From NCBI RefSeq assembly GCF_051622035.1, contig NC_135356.1, forward strand, positions 7,166,579-7,230,578: a DNA stretch of 64,000 nt. The letters are read 5' to 3'. The notes beneath the pieces are model-generated. The model was not told where the DNA came from, did no database searches, and saw nothing but the letters and a program-made list of their open reading frames with translations. Made by a program: the position numbers and the translations under genes. Of the stretch, positions 21,405 to 32,953 are shown one piece after another. The DNA comes from Arctopsyche grandis (lineage: Eukaryota > Arthropoda > Insecta > Trichoptera > Hydropsychidae). Numbering within the stretch: position 1 is the stretch's first letter; the number at the start of each line of letters is the position of its first letter.

Positions 21405-24400
21405 AATAGACTGAAGGTCAAATTTAGTGTCGGCTAATGAGTTAAGGGGACCATTTTAAGTTCTATCATTCATTATTATCAGTTTACTTGTTTTTATACG
21501 TACATATTTATGAAACAGTGTTGTCCAGTGAAAATTCTCCACCACTGCATTATGTTAATGTAAAAGTTCAAATGTTGGATATCATAACAAGATCTTAATT
21601 AGAAAATATTATATGACACTCAATTATTATGCTTGGTAAATTTAAAGATGCGTTGCTGATTTTTAGGTTAAGATTAAATATAAAAATCCATATTTATTTT
21701 CGGTATGTACTGTACAATATTTATAAAACCTGGCACATATGTAGCTTTCAAAGTGGGGTTTGTTTCATTAGTATATGTATATACTAGAGCAATTGTTTTC
21801 TACATACTTATGCCGGGTAAGTAGAAAATAAGTCTATCTATATACATCACATTAATAAAACCGCCTCAGCTTGGAGAATTACGAATCCTAGTAAAACTTT
21901 AGAATTACGAATCCTAAAAATATGGTAGATACCCAACCTATCCTAATGTAATGCACTGACGTATATGTATTGATTTACGGGTACTATATTATCAGTAGAT
22001 AACCGCGGCCAATGGATGATTTGAAGGTGAAATTATTTTATTGTTAAGAAACAAAGTAGAAACAGAATGGTTAAAATGACTATCCACTACCACCTTTATC
22101 TGTTTTGATTGTGTATAGCTTCGAAATAATGGCTTTCACTTCTCAGTCCCAAAAACCCCATTTTTTTTCAGTTTACATTTCACTACGTAGATAAGCAATC
22201 ACCTGAACAACACTCAAGGGTGAAATCGCACAGGAAGAAACGCGGCACATGGTTTTATGGAGATACTTTTAAACATGTCAAAAAATTGTGTCCCACAATG
22301 ACCCCCTGTAGTGTTTTAGGTAAAATTTTATCCTTGTATTTATCCTTGCTTGACAGCGATCGATAACGGTGTATCCCATATTTGATATAGGAGAAGCCCT
22401 ACAGCAGGGAGCCAAACACACTATGTGCCGTTCTTCCCCGTGTGATTTCGCCCTTAACGTGGTCTTAAGTAATTCAGTACTTTTATATATACTTTGTTCA
22501 TGAAACGCTTGTAAAAAGTAAAAACAGCACAATATTTATTTTTCTCTATAGTTTGTGGTTTCACTGGTATTATGAAGATACGCCTTCAGTATATTCTTGG
22601 AGTATATTTATGTGCCTTTTAGGTTGTGATTCAAGTTGACCGTTGTTGGGAAGTTGGATATAGGGAAGTATTTGGAAATCACCATGAATACCATTTGCTG
22701 GATGATATTAAGTATTTTGCCAAAGTATCGCCAGGAATGCTAGGATTTAATTATTGTTAACCGTATGATTTACCAGCATTCGAACTTTCACAATAACATT
22801 TTAATAAAAATACAAGAGTATTTAATAAGGACTCGAAGTTATTGTTTATCTATTAAGACTTAATCAAGGAAGAGAAGTAATCGAGGGAACGTTGCAGATT
22901 AATTTTATTATTTAAAGAAATTTTACGTATTTTGTAAGTATATTTTTATATAAGTACATATATATATATATATAATTTTAATTGAGATAGGTGTAATGTT
23001 GTTTAGTTAGTAATACGTGTAACCAATCCAGATGTATGTATAGTAAACACTTCTAAACAAATCCAAAACATTGTAAAAGGTGTTAAAACGACGGCATTAC
23101 ACCTCTGTGATCATTAAGCCATGACCTTTTATACTTCGAATATTATTTTATTGATTTTGTGTATTGTTTTTCACTCTCTTCACACACACATTTTAAATCG
23201 TTAAATATTTTTATTCACAAGATGAATGTATTGGACAATGCAAATTATTAGATCACATAAAAGCCCTCACTGTGTATGTATGTATTGTTTTATCAGATTG
23301 TTCATTTACTATATTAGCAGTGTTGAAGCGTTACCAATGATTTTTTTTTGTTTTATTTGAATTCAGATTATGTCAGTGGCGCATCAAAGCTCCCGATTGA
23401 TTTTAAATATGGAAAGAAATACTGAAAACAAATTATTATAATTATATTTAAGCTTATAAAATCAGTCAATTATATTGAAAATTTTTGTTTAGCGATTTTA
23501 TAATGACAATATATAAAGTTTATTATGAATAAAATTTTGTGATTCCTAACCTAAAAAGTAAACCATGAAATCTTACAATAATAATTACGCCACTGTAACT
23601 TGTAAATACATACTCGCAATTGATGTTTCTATTCAGTTAATTTATAAATATACTATATTATATTATACATCTTGTACTCATACACACTTGATTGGTTTAG
23701 CTAAATATAGTTTTATTGTCTAAATATGTAAATGTTATATTGAATTTTGTGATAATTTACCTCTATAAATTCTATCGAATGGAATTATCTTTTGATTTTT
23801 TGTGAAATTGATATTATGTGACGCCATTAAGTTTCTTTTTAATATTTAATTATTTATGTGCGTATTTGAAATTTTTAACTGTTGTGATTTTTTTTCAGTT
23901 TTGTAACTATATACATATACATATATATTGTCAAATATTATTATATTTTTTGTTAGTTAATTTCATTGTTACTAAATAAATTAAAAAATATGTATGTCTT
24001 ATTTTTTCCTCTATAAAATATCCCAATATTTCAATTATTCCACACTGAATTATGTATTACGGTACTTTCAATTACTTGTTTTTCTCATGCTTTTTATGAG
24101 ATTATTAGGCGTCCCGATTAATCGGGATTGTCACCGGTTTTAAGCCTCGTGTCCCAGTGTCCCGAACGAACCTTCCCGGGACGCCCAGAAGTCCCAGTTT
24201 TCTAATTTTTCTACTGTGCTTACTTTTTAAGCAATTTCAAGGGGAAAAATTGATGGATTTTAATAAAGAAGTAGCAAAGTTTTAATGAAATAATGGACTT
24301 TTAAATACCATTAAAAAAATATTCTGTTATTTCCTGGATGAGCATAGAAAAAATACCAGAATGGCTATATATTGAATTAAACGGTTGAATATTCAAATAC

Positions 24401-24600
24401 GAAAAATATTTATAATAAATTAAACATATTTGTTCAATCAATTTGTTGCATTAAAAAATATATTAAAAAGAGAATTACAATCTCCAAATTGGAATGGAAA
24501 AATCGGAAGTTACATTTTCACCAAGTAATATAAATTAAAAATTAAATAGAAACTAAAATAAAGAAAGAAATCTGGCAACCCTAGATATACTAAAAAACGT
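21405..24600. other. Intergenic DNA between the convergent genes
   Basis: AT-rich. Apart from the MITE at 22216-22455 I see no gene, RNA or bounded repeat. 24107-24200 is GC-rich (TCCCGATTAATCGGG...GGGACGCCCAG) and may be one end of a decayed hAT element whose other end is near 24570 (GGCAACCCTA). Confidence 0.5.
22216..22455. mobile_element. GGGCGAAAACAC MITE, complete copy
   Basis: The termini AAGGGTGAAATCGCAC and GTGTGATTTCGCCCTT are inverted repeats, continuing inward as GCGGCACATGG / ATGTGCCGTT. The inner motif GATCGATAACGGTG is shared with the other copies. Confidence 0.75.
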
Positions 24601-24610
24601 TTTCCATAAC

Positions 24611-25684
24611 TAAAGACACGTATTTTGGGCACTTTGCTATTAATGCTTAATTGATGCTAGAATTCTGAATAGATGCTAAATTCGTAAAATATGCGAATAG
24701 ATGCTAAAATAACAAACAAAAGTGAAATTTGCATAAAATTTATAAAATTAATAGACAATTTAGAAGGGTCTTCTTATTCCTTTGCCCATTTATTATGTGA
24801 AGAAATTGAGGGGATAAAACAGAGCTTGCAGTTTACCATAGACGGTGTTTTTCCTGTCGAAACCAAGCAACTGCTTTTGTCTACTACTGTAAATAAAAGA
24901 AGACAGTTGGAGGTGTGTATCCAAAAGGCTGCTCAAAAAAGCGTCTTAAAACTAGACTCGCACTCAAGACTAAATGAGACAAATCTATTCCTCCGAACAT
25001 TGAGTAAACTATTCAATCCATCTGTGGCAGGTACAAAATATAATATTAATGTTAAAGAAACAGTTAGAAACCTGCCATTGTTTAATGTATTAACAGAGGC
25101 TCAATGTTTGGAAGGATATCAGCACTTTTTAGACAATTAATAGAAAATATAAAAAGGGAATCCACGCCGGATATATTGCTATTATTGATGGCAACAAAAA
25201 TTGAATATGAAGAGTTTGGTTGTGCCGCTCTAAAATCTATTTGGTGTCCCGTCAATAGTGTGGATGCTGAAAGGTATTTTAGTAAATACAGTATAATTGT
25301 TACCGATCGTCGCACGAATCTCAAAAAAGAATCTGTAGAAATATGCTTCATGTAAAGTTTTAATCAAATTTAATTGGTATTATATTTTTATATTCATATT
25401 TTTTGTCTTTGTATTTTTTATTCATGAAATAAATTTCATTGTAATTTTAATTTCAAAACATTTTTGAATTTTTCTATTATTTTTTAATGGTTGTTTTGTC
25501 TTTAAATTGTATATATGTATGTATATACATTTTATTAAAATTCATCGAAATTTTTTATTATTTAAAATTAAACTCTTCATAAAAAAAGATGCTAAATTGA
25601 ACATTTTTAATGCCCTTAAACGCTGAAATGCAAAATAAAAATGCTAAAATTGACAAAAATAGATGCCCAAAATACGGGTCTCTA
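24611..25684 (+). mobile_element. hAT element with frameshifted transposase remnant
   Basis: The ends TAAAGACACGTATTTTGGGC and the inverse of TAGAGACCCGTATTTTGGGC are flanked by TCCATAAC / GCCATAAC (7 of 8). The interior 24691-25355 carries the transposase C-terminal half. Confidence 0.85.
24691..25355 (+). pseudogene. hAT transposase C-terminal region, frameshifted
   Basis: A 149-codon stretch (LIDNLEGSSYSFAHLLCEEI ...) ends in a stop at 25140. The frame overlapping it from 25104 continues with MATKIEYEEFGCAALKSIWC, then NSVDAERYFSKYSIIVTDRR, the conserved hAT dimerisation motif. The N-terminal zinc finger and catalytic centre are absent, so it is not functional. Confidence 0.8.
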
Positions 25685-26088
25685 GCCATAACCAACAGAA
25701 GATTTTAGAGCACATTGTGACATGAATTGGGCAAAAATGATATAGAATATTTTACATATATCTAATTTGTAGGTTATTTTTCAAATTTTCCACGAAGTAA
25801 TATGTAAAATTTAAAATATATCATTAGAAACAATGAATGTTCATTGTACATGCATATTTTCACGTGGAAATTCTGTATTAATTTTTTGAAATAGGACAAA
25901 AATTTTAAATGGATTTTTAGGAATGGGAGATGTTAATTTTTTATCGATCCAGTATCAATAATAATAAAATTTTTAATAAGTACACGTTATCGAAGCAATT
26001 TTATATTCATAAAACTATACATTAACAATAAACAAAACAAAAATAAACACATTAACAAAGCATTATGACAGAGATCACAATACGATTA

Positions 26089-26094
26089 TTTATT
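26089..26094 (-). terminator. Poly(A) signal of the Fer2-like gene
   Basis: The plus-strand hexamer TTTATT reads AATAAA on the minus strand, 53 bases beyond the stop codon at 26147. It places the 3' end near 26070, so the two genes converge across roughly 4.6 kb. Confidence 0.5.
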
Positions 26095-26146
26095 ACAAGC
26101 TTTTTAATATATTTGGTAACATTCGTTCGATGGTGAATTTCAGCCA

Positions 26147-26265
26147 TCAATGATGTCCAATATGCATGGAGTCAGCAGACAATGCTAGGGTAGTTAGCAC
26201 ACTTCGACGGTTCGGATTCACACCCAAATTTTCCCAGTTGATCCAAGATAGTCTGGCAGTCAAAT
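26147..26265 (-). CDS. Fer2: Fer2-like last exon: conserved C-terminal tail
   Basis: Acceptor AATCTTTTGCAG, two bases completing Asp, 38 codons and TGA. It encodes [20 protein letters not shown], then [18 protein letters not shown]. The [13 protein letters not shown] block is a signature shared by Fer-type proteins. Confidence 0.9.
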
Positions 26266-29200
26266 CTGCAAAAGATTAAAATTATACATATGCATATATT
26301 ATAGAGGCAAATATTTCGCATTAGAAAGTTTCACTTCATGCAACAGGGCCTAAATTTTCAAAATTTCTCACCGCTGGTATTCCAATGTGCTCGTTCAGGT
26401 TTGATTTCTCCTCGTAGACACTTTTCAACATATGTCAATGGATCGTAGTCTGTGTCGAGCACCTAAAATATATATATAATAATTGGATATTCATTCATAC
26501 ATTTAAATATTTTATCGGTCTCCCTCACGGGACCGAAAGTGAAACGCCCGAAAATGCAAATATCGGAAGGCGAAGATCGAAAATCGAAAGATCTTAAGTT
26601 GAAAGATCAAAAAAAAAGGCCGCATGGTAAATGGTACTATGTATATATAATATATATATATGAGTGGCATGCGGTGAAATTCTCTCTATTTTTGTCATAC
26701 AGCCTTGTTTAATGTGTGCGCGCAGAATACGGGAGGAAAAGCCTGTTCCTCTTGTTCCTGTTGTATCCTGCTCGCGCAAATTAAGTGAATATGTACGACG
26801 GGGGGAGAGACCCTTTTTTTATCTTTCGATGTTCGATCTTTGCCTTCCGATATTTGCGTTTTCGGGCGTTTCACTTTATATATCCGTCTTGGGGGTGACC
26901 GTGAAAAAGTCGAAAATATTCGTTTATCATGCATACATATGAAAAACGGTTAGTATATATGTATATCAGTGGCGTGTGGTAAAACTCTCTCCCCCCGTCG
27001 TATATCCTCACTTAATTTGCGCGAGCAGGATACAACAGGAACAAGAGGAACAAAGTTTTCCTCCCGTATCCTGCGCGCGCACATTAAACAAGGCTGTATG
27101 ACAAAAATAGAGATAATTTCACCGCATGCCACTGGTATATATATTATATATACATAGTACTGTTTACCATGCACCCTTTTTTTATCTTTCGACTTAAGAT
27201 CTTTCGATTTTCGATCTTTGCCTTCGGATATTTGCTTTTTCGACCTTTTCACTTTCGGAGCCGTGAGGTAGACCCTCCTCGTGGATATGTTAATGCTTCC
27301 TACCTCTCTGAGGAGTGCTATGTAAGCGATGGCCAATCTGAGAGTGTCTATCTTGCTGAGTCTCTTTTCGTAAGGAAACGTGGGCACGTGAATCCTCAGT
27401 TCGTCGAAGGCCGAGTTTATACTGCTAAAAAACACAAATGGGGATTGTCACTTCTAAAGCACTTCTCATATTAAAATGGGTTTCAAATGGATGAATTATT
27501 CTAGAATAAGAATGACTCCAAGTAAGCAAATGACGATAATAGTGAAATAGAAAAATATATAAATAAATATGTAAGGTGGTGCATATGTATATGTACATGT
27601 GTTGTTACGCTTATACTTAGTACTTATATGTACATATGTAACACTTTTCGTTTAATATTTCTAAGTTTATTTTGAAAAAATTATAGTCGATCCGATTAGC
27701 GTAAGACTTACGAGAACCGAGCATGCTGGCGCATTCGTGCAATGTGTTGTAACATTGTAAGGACTTAAAACAATTTCATTATTTTTTTTTAATTATAAAC
27801 TCCCAAAAGAAAAAGAAAAAAGAAATTTAAAAATAAAAAAAATATTTATTATTTAAATCTTACATATGAGTTAGCATATGTGTGAATATACATGCAAAGC
27901 TTTTCTTCCCATGGAATGGCGTTTCGGCACCTTTTTGTCTCAGCATTTTTTATAATTCAAACGCATATTCTATATAATATAATTTGAATATAATCTTTTC
28001 CAATAAAAAAGTTGATAAGAAGTGAGTCCGGGCAAAATGAATACACAAAAAAATTATTATTTTGAATAAAAATACCAATAATTTTATTTGACTACCGCCA
28101 TCTATGTATAAAATTAATGACTACGAGACGTCACCGAGATTAAAAATTTTCGATTTTGAAACGCTTCTTAAACGATATTTTATCTCTATCGTAATGGCGG
28201 AGGATCCATTTACTTATATTGATGACCAAAATGAGCAATATGGCAAAGTATGAAAACGATCGGATAAGAGGCAAACTTTTTCCTGAATTGTAATCGTAAG
28301 TGAAACGTAAAGGAGGTATGTAAAAACTTAAACTAGTCGAATCTAATGAAATACGTTTTTTTTTTTAATTAAATTCAAACAAATTGATTAATTTTAAAAT
28401 TACAATTTCAAATGCTGGACTATTGTCTTTGAACAAACTTATACATATGTAACCCAAGCGGAAATTATTTTATGATGCTATGTGTAATGATTGGTGCACA
28501 TCAATGGGAATGACTTAATAGTTGAAAGTGAACAGTTGAAAGTAAAATTTTGACCTATAACAGATGATGGTCCTTTTCAAAAGACAATAATCTGGACTGA
28601 GCTTTTCACTTTCGACTATTTTTAATTCATTCACCATCATTTGATTTTTATTAACTTAAATTTGAGTCCGAGTGATTGAAAAATTGGTGCAAAATGGGAT
28701 TATTACAATAAATTAATTCTGGAATTAAAAAAATAGTTCGTACCCAAGAGACTCCGCCGCTCGTGTGCGAAGTCTGTAAGAGCCGCCATCGTAAGAAAAT
28801 AGGGATGTTTTTGGTAAACTTAAATTTGTTGTACTTAAAATGTATAAGAAAGAAAAATGAAATTAATTGATTATGAAATTTTTAAAAATTCGCAGTAGGC
28901 CAAATTTTTATGAAAGTAAACAAATCTTTTACTCAATTTCATTTAAGAAAGCATTATAAAAACCAGGGGCATCATTTGGGGGGGGGGGGGCTAGGGTGGG
29001 CAGCTGCCCCCCCTAGAGTTGAACGTGACTTTCCACGTTGTTTAATGTATTATTATGAATTTGAATTGAAATACTAAACCAACAAAAATAGAATATAGGA
29101 ATTCTTAAGAAAACTGTCAGGCAGTGCCGGTCTTTTACCCAATGGCACCCTTGGGCATTTTTCTCTAAACACCCTTAGAAAAAGATTATAAAAAAACTGG

Positions 29201-30833
29201 ATTACCATCCTCATTTTTCCCGGCCTTGAGACCTTGCTACAGTTTCAGGCAGTGTCAACAAAAGCATATAAACCCAAACGTTTGGATATAATTCTTGTAA
29301 ATTGTGCTGTTTTATACAATGAGTGGATTAATTTTACCTTTATTCGAAAGAAAGGCTTTTAGCAATGATAAGTTCATTGCTAATAATATCAGATTTTGTA
29401 TTCGTGGTGAGCTTAATTTGAAGATCGGCTTTTTTCCAGTAGATTGTTTGAATAGAATTTAACGAGTACAAATGTAGAGCTTTGGAGCTCTAAGTTTAAT
29501 TTTAAAGCGTTTTTGGCGCATCGAGCGGCGCCCTAACTTATTTGGCGCCCTCGGGCACCGCCCGACCCAGCCCCCCCCAAAACCGGCACTGCCGTCATGT
29601 ATAAACACGCCGATTTTTCCCCGAAAAAATATGTTAATTTTGTTTTGTTGTTTGTCATGCTTTTAAAGGGGTTTGGTGCAAACGATCGAAAAGCGCCAGA
29701 CAGATTGAACCACAGATTAACTGGATGGCTGCTTTAAACGCAATTTTCGACTCCACGAATGAAAAATTGCACATCAGATGACGAGTAACCTTTCGATGTG
29801 CACAGATGCAATTATTAAAATGTCAATTATTAAAATTAAGTTGGATCTTTCTGGCGAGTTTTTAATAATTTAATAAGGAAAAATTTGGAACTTAAGTATC
29901 AGAAGCACAGAACGTATACAGGGGTAGGTATGTCGGGACTTCGTGTAGATTTAGCTTAGTGTAAGTGCGAGCAGTGCGCACGCATAAGGTACACGTGTCG
30001 TTAATCTGAGCTTCAGTCTGTCTGGCGCTTTTCGATCGTTTGCACCGCATCGCTTTTAAAGATATTTGTAGAACTCGTTAATCCCAAGAAACAAATTGTT
30101 GATTAGGATTTCCTTTCTTTTACTGAAAAAATGATTAAAAGAAATAGTTAAAATTCATATACACTCATTATTTTTATATAATACACCCCCTCCCCCCCCT
30201 CCACCTCCTAGAAAGTCATTCCTTTCCGGTCAAAAATTTTGCCCGCCCCTGAGAAAAGCTGAATTGACGCCCCGGATAAAAACCGAAAACAATCGAATAC
30301 AAAAAATATACAGCGAAATTTAATCGAATTAATGTATTTCATTGTTAACAGCGTTCATATTTCAAAAAAAAAAGTTATTAAAAGAAAAACGTCACGAGTA
30401 TTAGTTTAGTGGAAAAAATAATTATAAATTATTATATTTAATAATTTTTAAGATGAATTATGAGTGAAGTGTTTATTTTTTTAATATAATAATTAATTTT
30501 GATTTAAAACAAATGAACCAATTGTACGCGTGTAATTAATTTTATAAATACTTTTTGGCTCTGTACTTTTAGTGAGATATTTATTATATGAATTTTAGTT
30601 GTATGAATCCCTGCGCGAAAATTAGTAATGAGTAAATGTGAAGAGATACCCATTAGGGGCGGACCTCAGCATCCGTTTCCGCTCCCGTATATTTGCAGCA
30701 GCCCTCTGCACTCTGTATGGTCCTCCTCCAAAAAAGTCACAGGCACCACCCCCGCCACCACCACCACCAACACCAACACCACCACCGACACCACCTCCTC
30801 CTCCACCACCTCCACCTTTTAGTGACTCCAATT
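26147..30833 (-). CDS. Fer2: bHLH transcription factor, Fer2 (48-related 2)-like, 4 exons visible, 5' end open
   Basis: Exons in transcript order: 30833-30665, 27424-27304, 26462-26372, 26265-26147. The spliced product reads a poly-glycine tract, [13 protein letters not shown], the basic region [12 protein letters not shown], then [61 protein letters not shown], then a C-terminus with [20 protein letters not shown] and a stop at 26147-26149. The complete bHLH and the conserved SWINWENLG tail match the Fer2/Ptf1a (p48) group; LREVL and the tail favour Fer2. In Drosophila, Fer2 acts in dopaminergic and some clock neurons. The first visible exon has no in-frame ATG after TAA and begins at a good acceptor (TTTCTGTTTAG), so at least one upstream exon is missing. 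All joins keep phase (2, 0, 1). Family is secure; the exact paralogue is likely. Confidence 0.9.
26372..26462 (-). CDS. Fer2: Fer2-like exon: post-bHLH segment
   Basis: Acceptor ATATTTTAG, phase 0, 30 codons plus one base: [20 protein letters not shown] followed by [10 protein letters not shown], donor AGCG|GTGAGA. At 91 bases it is too short to stand out as an ORF; the sequence continues the conserved region after helix 2 in the Fer family. Confidence 0.88.
26516..27274. mobile_element. Long-TIR MITE filling a Fer2 intron
   Basis: The ends CGGTCTCCCTCACGGG and CCGTGAGGTAGACC are inverted. Arms of more than 100 bases share CGCAAATATCGGAAGGC and GATCGAAAATCGAAAGATCT. CAGTGGC-ended sub-elements are nested inside (for example 26967-27132). 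No target duplication is seen, so it may be a recombinant of two copies. It occupies about 759 of the 841 intron bases. Confidence 0.8.
27304..27424 (-). CDS. Fer2: Fer2-like exon: bHLH helices 1 and 2
   Basis: Acceptor GTGTTTTTTAG, one base completing Ser, then 40 codons from [10 protein letters not shown] through [20 protein letters not shown] to ALLRE, donor GAG|GTAGGA. It supplies helix 1, the loop and helix 2. The frame continues into a repeat after the donor, which makes the 161-residue ORF here a hybrid of real exon and transposon sequence. Confidence 0.93.
28070..28330 (+). repeat. Dispersed repeat with 19-codon ORF, copy 1
   Basis: It contains TAATGGCGGAGGATCCATTT and encodes [19 protein letters not shown] then TGA (28194-28253). 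It is related to minus-strand copies at 54495-54720 and 55950-56198. Origin is unknown; it could be a captured 5' exon of a cellular gene. Confidence 0.6.
29122..29591. mobile_element. hAT MITE, CAGTGCCGG ends
   Basis: Inverted ends CAGTGCCGGTCTT / AAAACCGGCACTG, flanked by CTGTCAGG / CCGTCATG (6 of 8). Nested inside the larger hAT-type element. Confidence 0.7.
29680..30042. repeat. Foldback repeat, GGTGCAAACGATCG arms
   Basis: GGTGCAAACGATCGAAAAGC + GCCAGACAGA occurs at both ends in inverse orientation (about 35 bases, nearly perfect). No duplication was identified. Confidence 0.65.
30665..30833 (-). CDS. Fer2: Fer2-like exon: poly-Gly and bHLH basic region
   Basis: Acceptor TTTTCTGTTTAG on the minus strand, two bases then 55 codons plus two bases. 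A run of about 22 Gly (with a few Val) precedes [14 protein letters not shown] and the DNA-contacting basic region RERKR. The donor is CTGAG|GTCCGC, weak at +3/+4 but with G at +5. The frame runs on past the donor to a stop, so the ORF alone hides the splice. The alanine in RAAAN replaces the usual Gln/His of this family. Confidence 0.85.
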
Positions 30834-30929
30834 CTAAACAGAAAAATATTTATATTGTACATAGAGAGATATTTGACGAATTCTATCCCTGGGTATTCTA
30901 TGCCGGGTTCTATCCCTGAATGAAAATGA

Positions 30930-31275
30930 ATTTTTCAGAGTATGCTGTTGGTCAGACCTGGATTTGTGACTCCAGGTTGATCGTTTCCTATCAGAGTTTG
31001 CCAATTTTCTCTGATTTCATTGTTGAAACGGTTCCCGGAAAAAAATTGGCTAAAAATCCTTCCTACCTACTATGTCACCACTATTTGAAAAATTTGATTG
31101 ATGTACAATAAAAATTTATGTACAATTCAGAGATGTCTCGTTAATTTGCGAGTTTTTTCAGTGTCTCGCAATTCAACGACTTATAATAAAAATGCTGTAT
31201 TTGTATTTGTAATTGGCCAGGAAGGCGCATTGGGATTTACCTGTAAGGCCTTCCTGGTATATATGTAAAATAAAA
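30930..31275 (+). repeat. SINE-like repeat, second copy
   Basis: It shares TTTGTGACTCCAGG, TCCTATCAGAGTTTGCCAAT and ATTGTTGAAACGGTTC with 9550-9640. Its 3' part has a stem (CCAGGAAGGC ... GCCTTCCTGG) and an A-rich end with AATAAAAAAAT. Confidence 0.5.
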
Positions 31276-31349
31276 AAATATGCTAAATCGAAACTGTCAC
31301 CGTGCTAATTCTTTTACCAGGCCTAATCAAATTGTATATGCATATGTAT

Positions 31350-32605
31350 GTATCAGTGGCGTACCGTAAAGTTCTCCCTATTTTTGTCGTACAGCCTTAC
31401 TTACGTGTGCGCGAGCAGGATACAAGAGGAACGGGTCTACCCCACGGGATCGAATTAGAAATGCACGAAAATCCAAATATCGGAAGGCAAAGATCGAAAA
31501 TCGAAAGATCTTAAGTCGAAAGATCAAAAAAAAAGGGTCCATGGTAAACGGTACATACTCACTTAATTTGCGCGAGCAGGATACAACAGGAACAAGAGGA
31601 ACAGGCTTTTCCTCGGGAATGCGGGAGGAAAAGTCTGTTCCTCTTGTTCCTGTTGTATTCTGCTCGCGCAAATTAAATGAGTATGTACCGTTTACCATGC
31701 ACCCTTTTTTTTTGATCTTTCGATTTTCGATCTTTGCCTTCCAATATTTGGTTTTTCGTGCATTTCTAATTCGATCCCGTGAGGTGCACCCAAGAGGAAC
31801 AGCCTGTTCTCCGTGTGTCCTGCTCGCGCTCACGTAAGTAAGGCTGTGTGACAAAAACAGAGAATTTCACCGCACGTCACTGGTATGTATGTGCTGGTCT
31901 ACATCACGGCATCGAAAGGTCGAAAGATCGAAAAAGCAAATATCGGAAAACAAAGATCGAAAATCGAAAGATCGTAAGTCGAAAGATCAAAAAGAATGTA
32001 TGCATGGTAAACGGTACTATGTATATATAATATGGGTCTACGTGACGAGCCAGAATGTTAAATTACAGAAAACACAAATATCGGAAGGCAAAGATCGAAA
32101 ATCGAAAGATCTGAAGTCGAAAGATCAAAACAAAAGGGTGCATGGTAAACGGTACATACTCACTTAATTTGCGCGAGCAGGGTACAACAGGAACAAGAGG
32201 AACAGGCTTTTCCTCCCGTATTCTGCGCGCGTACATTAAAACGGAAGGAAAAGCCTGTTCCTCTTGTTCCTGTTGTATCCTGCTCGCGAAAATTAAGTGA
32301 GTATGTACCATTTACCACGCACCCTTTTTTTTTTTTGATCTTTCGATTTTCGATCTTTGCCTTCCAATATTTGCGTTTTCTGTAATTTAACATTCTGGCT
32401 CGTCACGGAGACCGATATATGTAATATATATCAGTGGGATGCAGTGAAATTATCTCTCTTTTTGTCGTACAGCCTTGCTTAATGTGCGCGGGCAGGATAC
32501 AGGAGTAATAGCCTGTTCCTGTTGTATCCTGCTCGCGCAAATTAAGTGAGGCTATACGAAGGGGGTAGAGAGAGTTTTACCGCATGCCACTGATATATAT
32601 GTATA
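31350..32605. mobile_element. Cluster of long-TIR and CAGTGGC MITEs inserted into each other
   Basis: Repeated units with CGCGAGCAGGATACAACAGG, GATCGAAAATCGAAAGATC and GGTAAACGGTAC in both orientations. The outer limits CAGTGGCGTACCGTAAAG (31352) and ACCGCATGCCACTG (ending about 32593) are inverted. One unit (31433-31790) lies between direct copies of CAAGAGGAAC, showing insertion of the family into itself. Confidence 0.75.
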
Positions 32606-32639
32606 CTACCCGCTTTTCATATGTATTCATGGTAAATGA

Positions 32640-32953
32640 ACATTTTCGATTTTTCGACCTTTCGATGCAGTGACGGTCACCGTTATGTACATATGTACAT
32701 ATGTACGCCAAGCGCGCGCTTGGGGCCCCCGAATTTTGGGGGCCCGAAATGGGCCTTTGCTACCAACATTTACAACTTACACGTTCATAAGCCAGTGCAA
32801 GTGAAAGAAAGCCAGTTGAAAAACGAATTCGAAGTCAAGTAGAAAAGCGAGAAATCAAAACACAAGTGAATGTCAGATTGTATCAACGAGTGGTCCGGCG
32901 TAAACAAAGAAACGCACGCGGCTGGAGAGTACACTACCGAAAACGATCCGATA
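32640..32953. other. Unclassified repeat-like DNA
   Basis: It includes TTGGGGCCCCCGAATTTTGG + GGGCCC, a strong hairpin, and a GC-richer flank. Probably a transposon end; no partner in the window. Confidence 0.3.

Larger units (their letters stand above)
28964..30275. mobile_element. hAT-type element with nested elements
   Basis: The ends CAGGGGCATCATTT and AATTGACGCCCCGG lie between perfect ATAAAAAC duplications (28956-28963, 30276-30283). It contains a 470-bp hAT MITE (29122-29591) and a foldback (about 29680-30042). No transposase is visible. Confidence 0.8.
27425..30664 (-). other. Intron separating the two halves of the Fer2 bHLH domain
   Basis: The intron is 3240 bp. It holds one copy of the MAEDPF repeat (28070-28330) and a nested hAT complex (28964-30275). 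27440-28060 and 30290-30660 show nothing recognisable. Confidence 0.75.

Noticed and set aside
26950..27435. 161-residue ORF taken as one protein
   Set aside because: Only 27424-27304 is exon; beyond the GTAGGA donor the frame enters a long-TIR MITE present elsewhere in the window.
30638..30919. Plus-strand proline-rich ORF ([11 protein letters not shown])
   Set aside because: It is the antisense of the poly-glycine coding exon of the Fer2-like gene, whose splice sites and bHLH continuation decide the strand.
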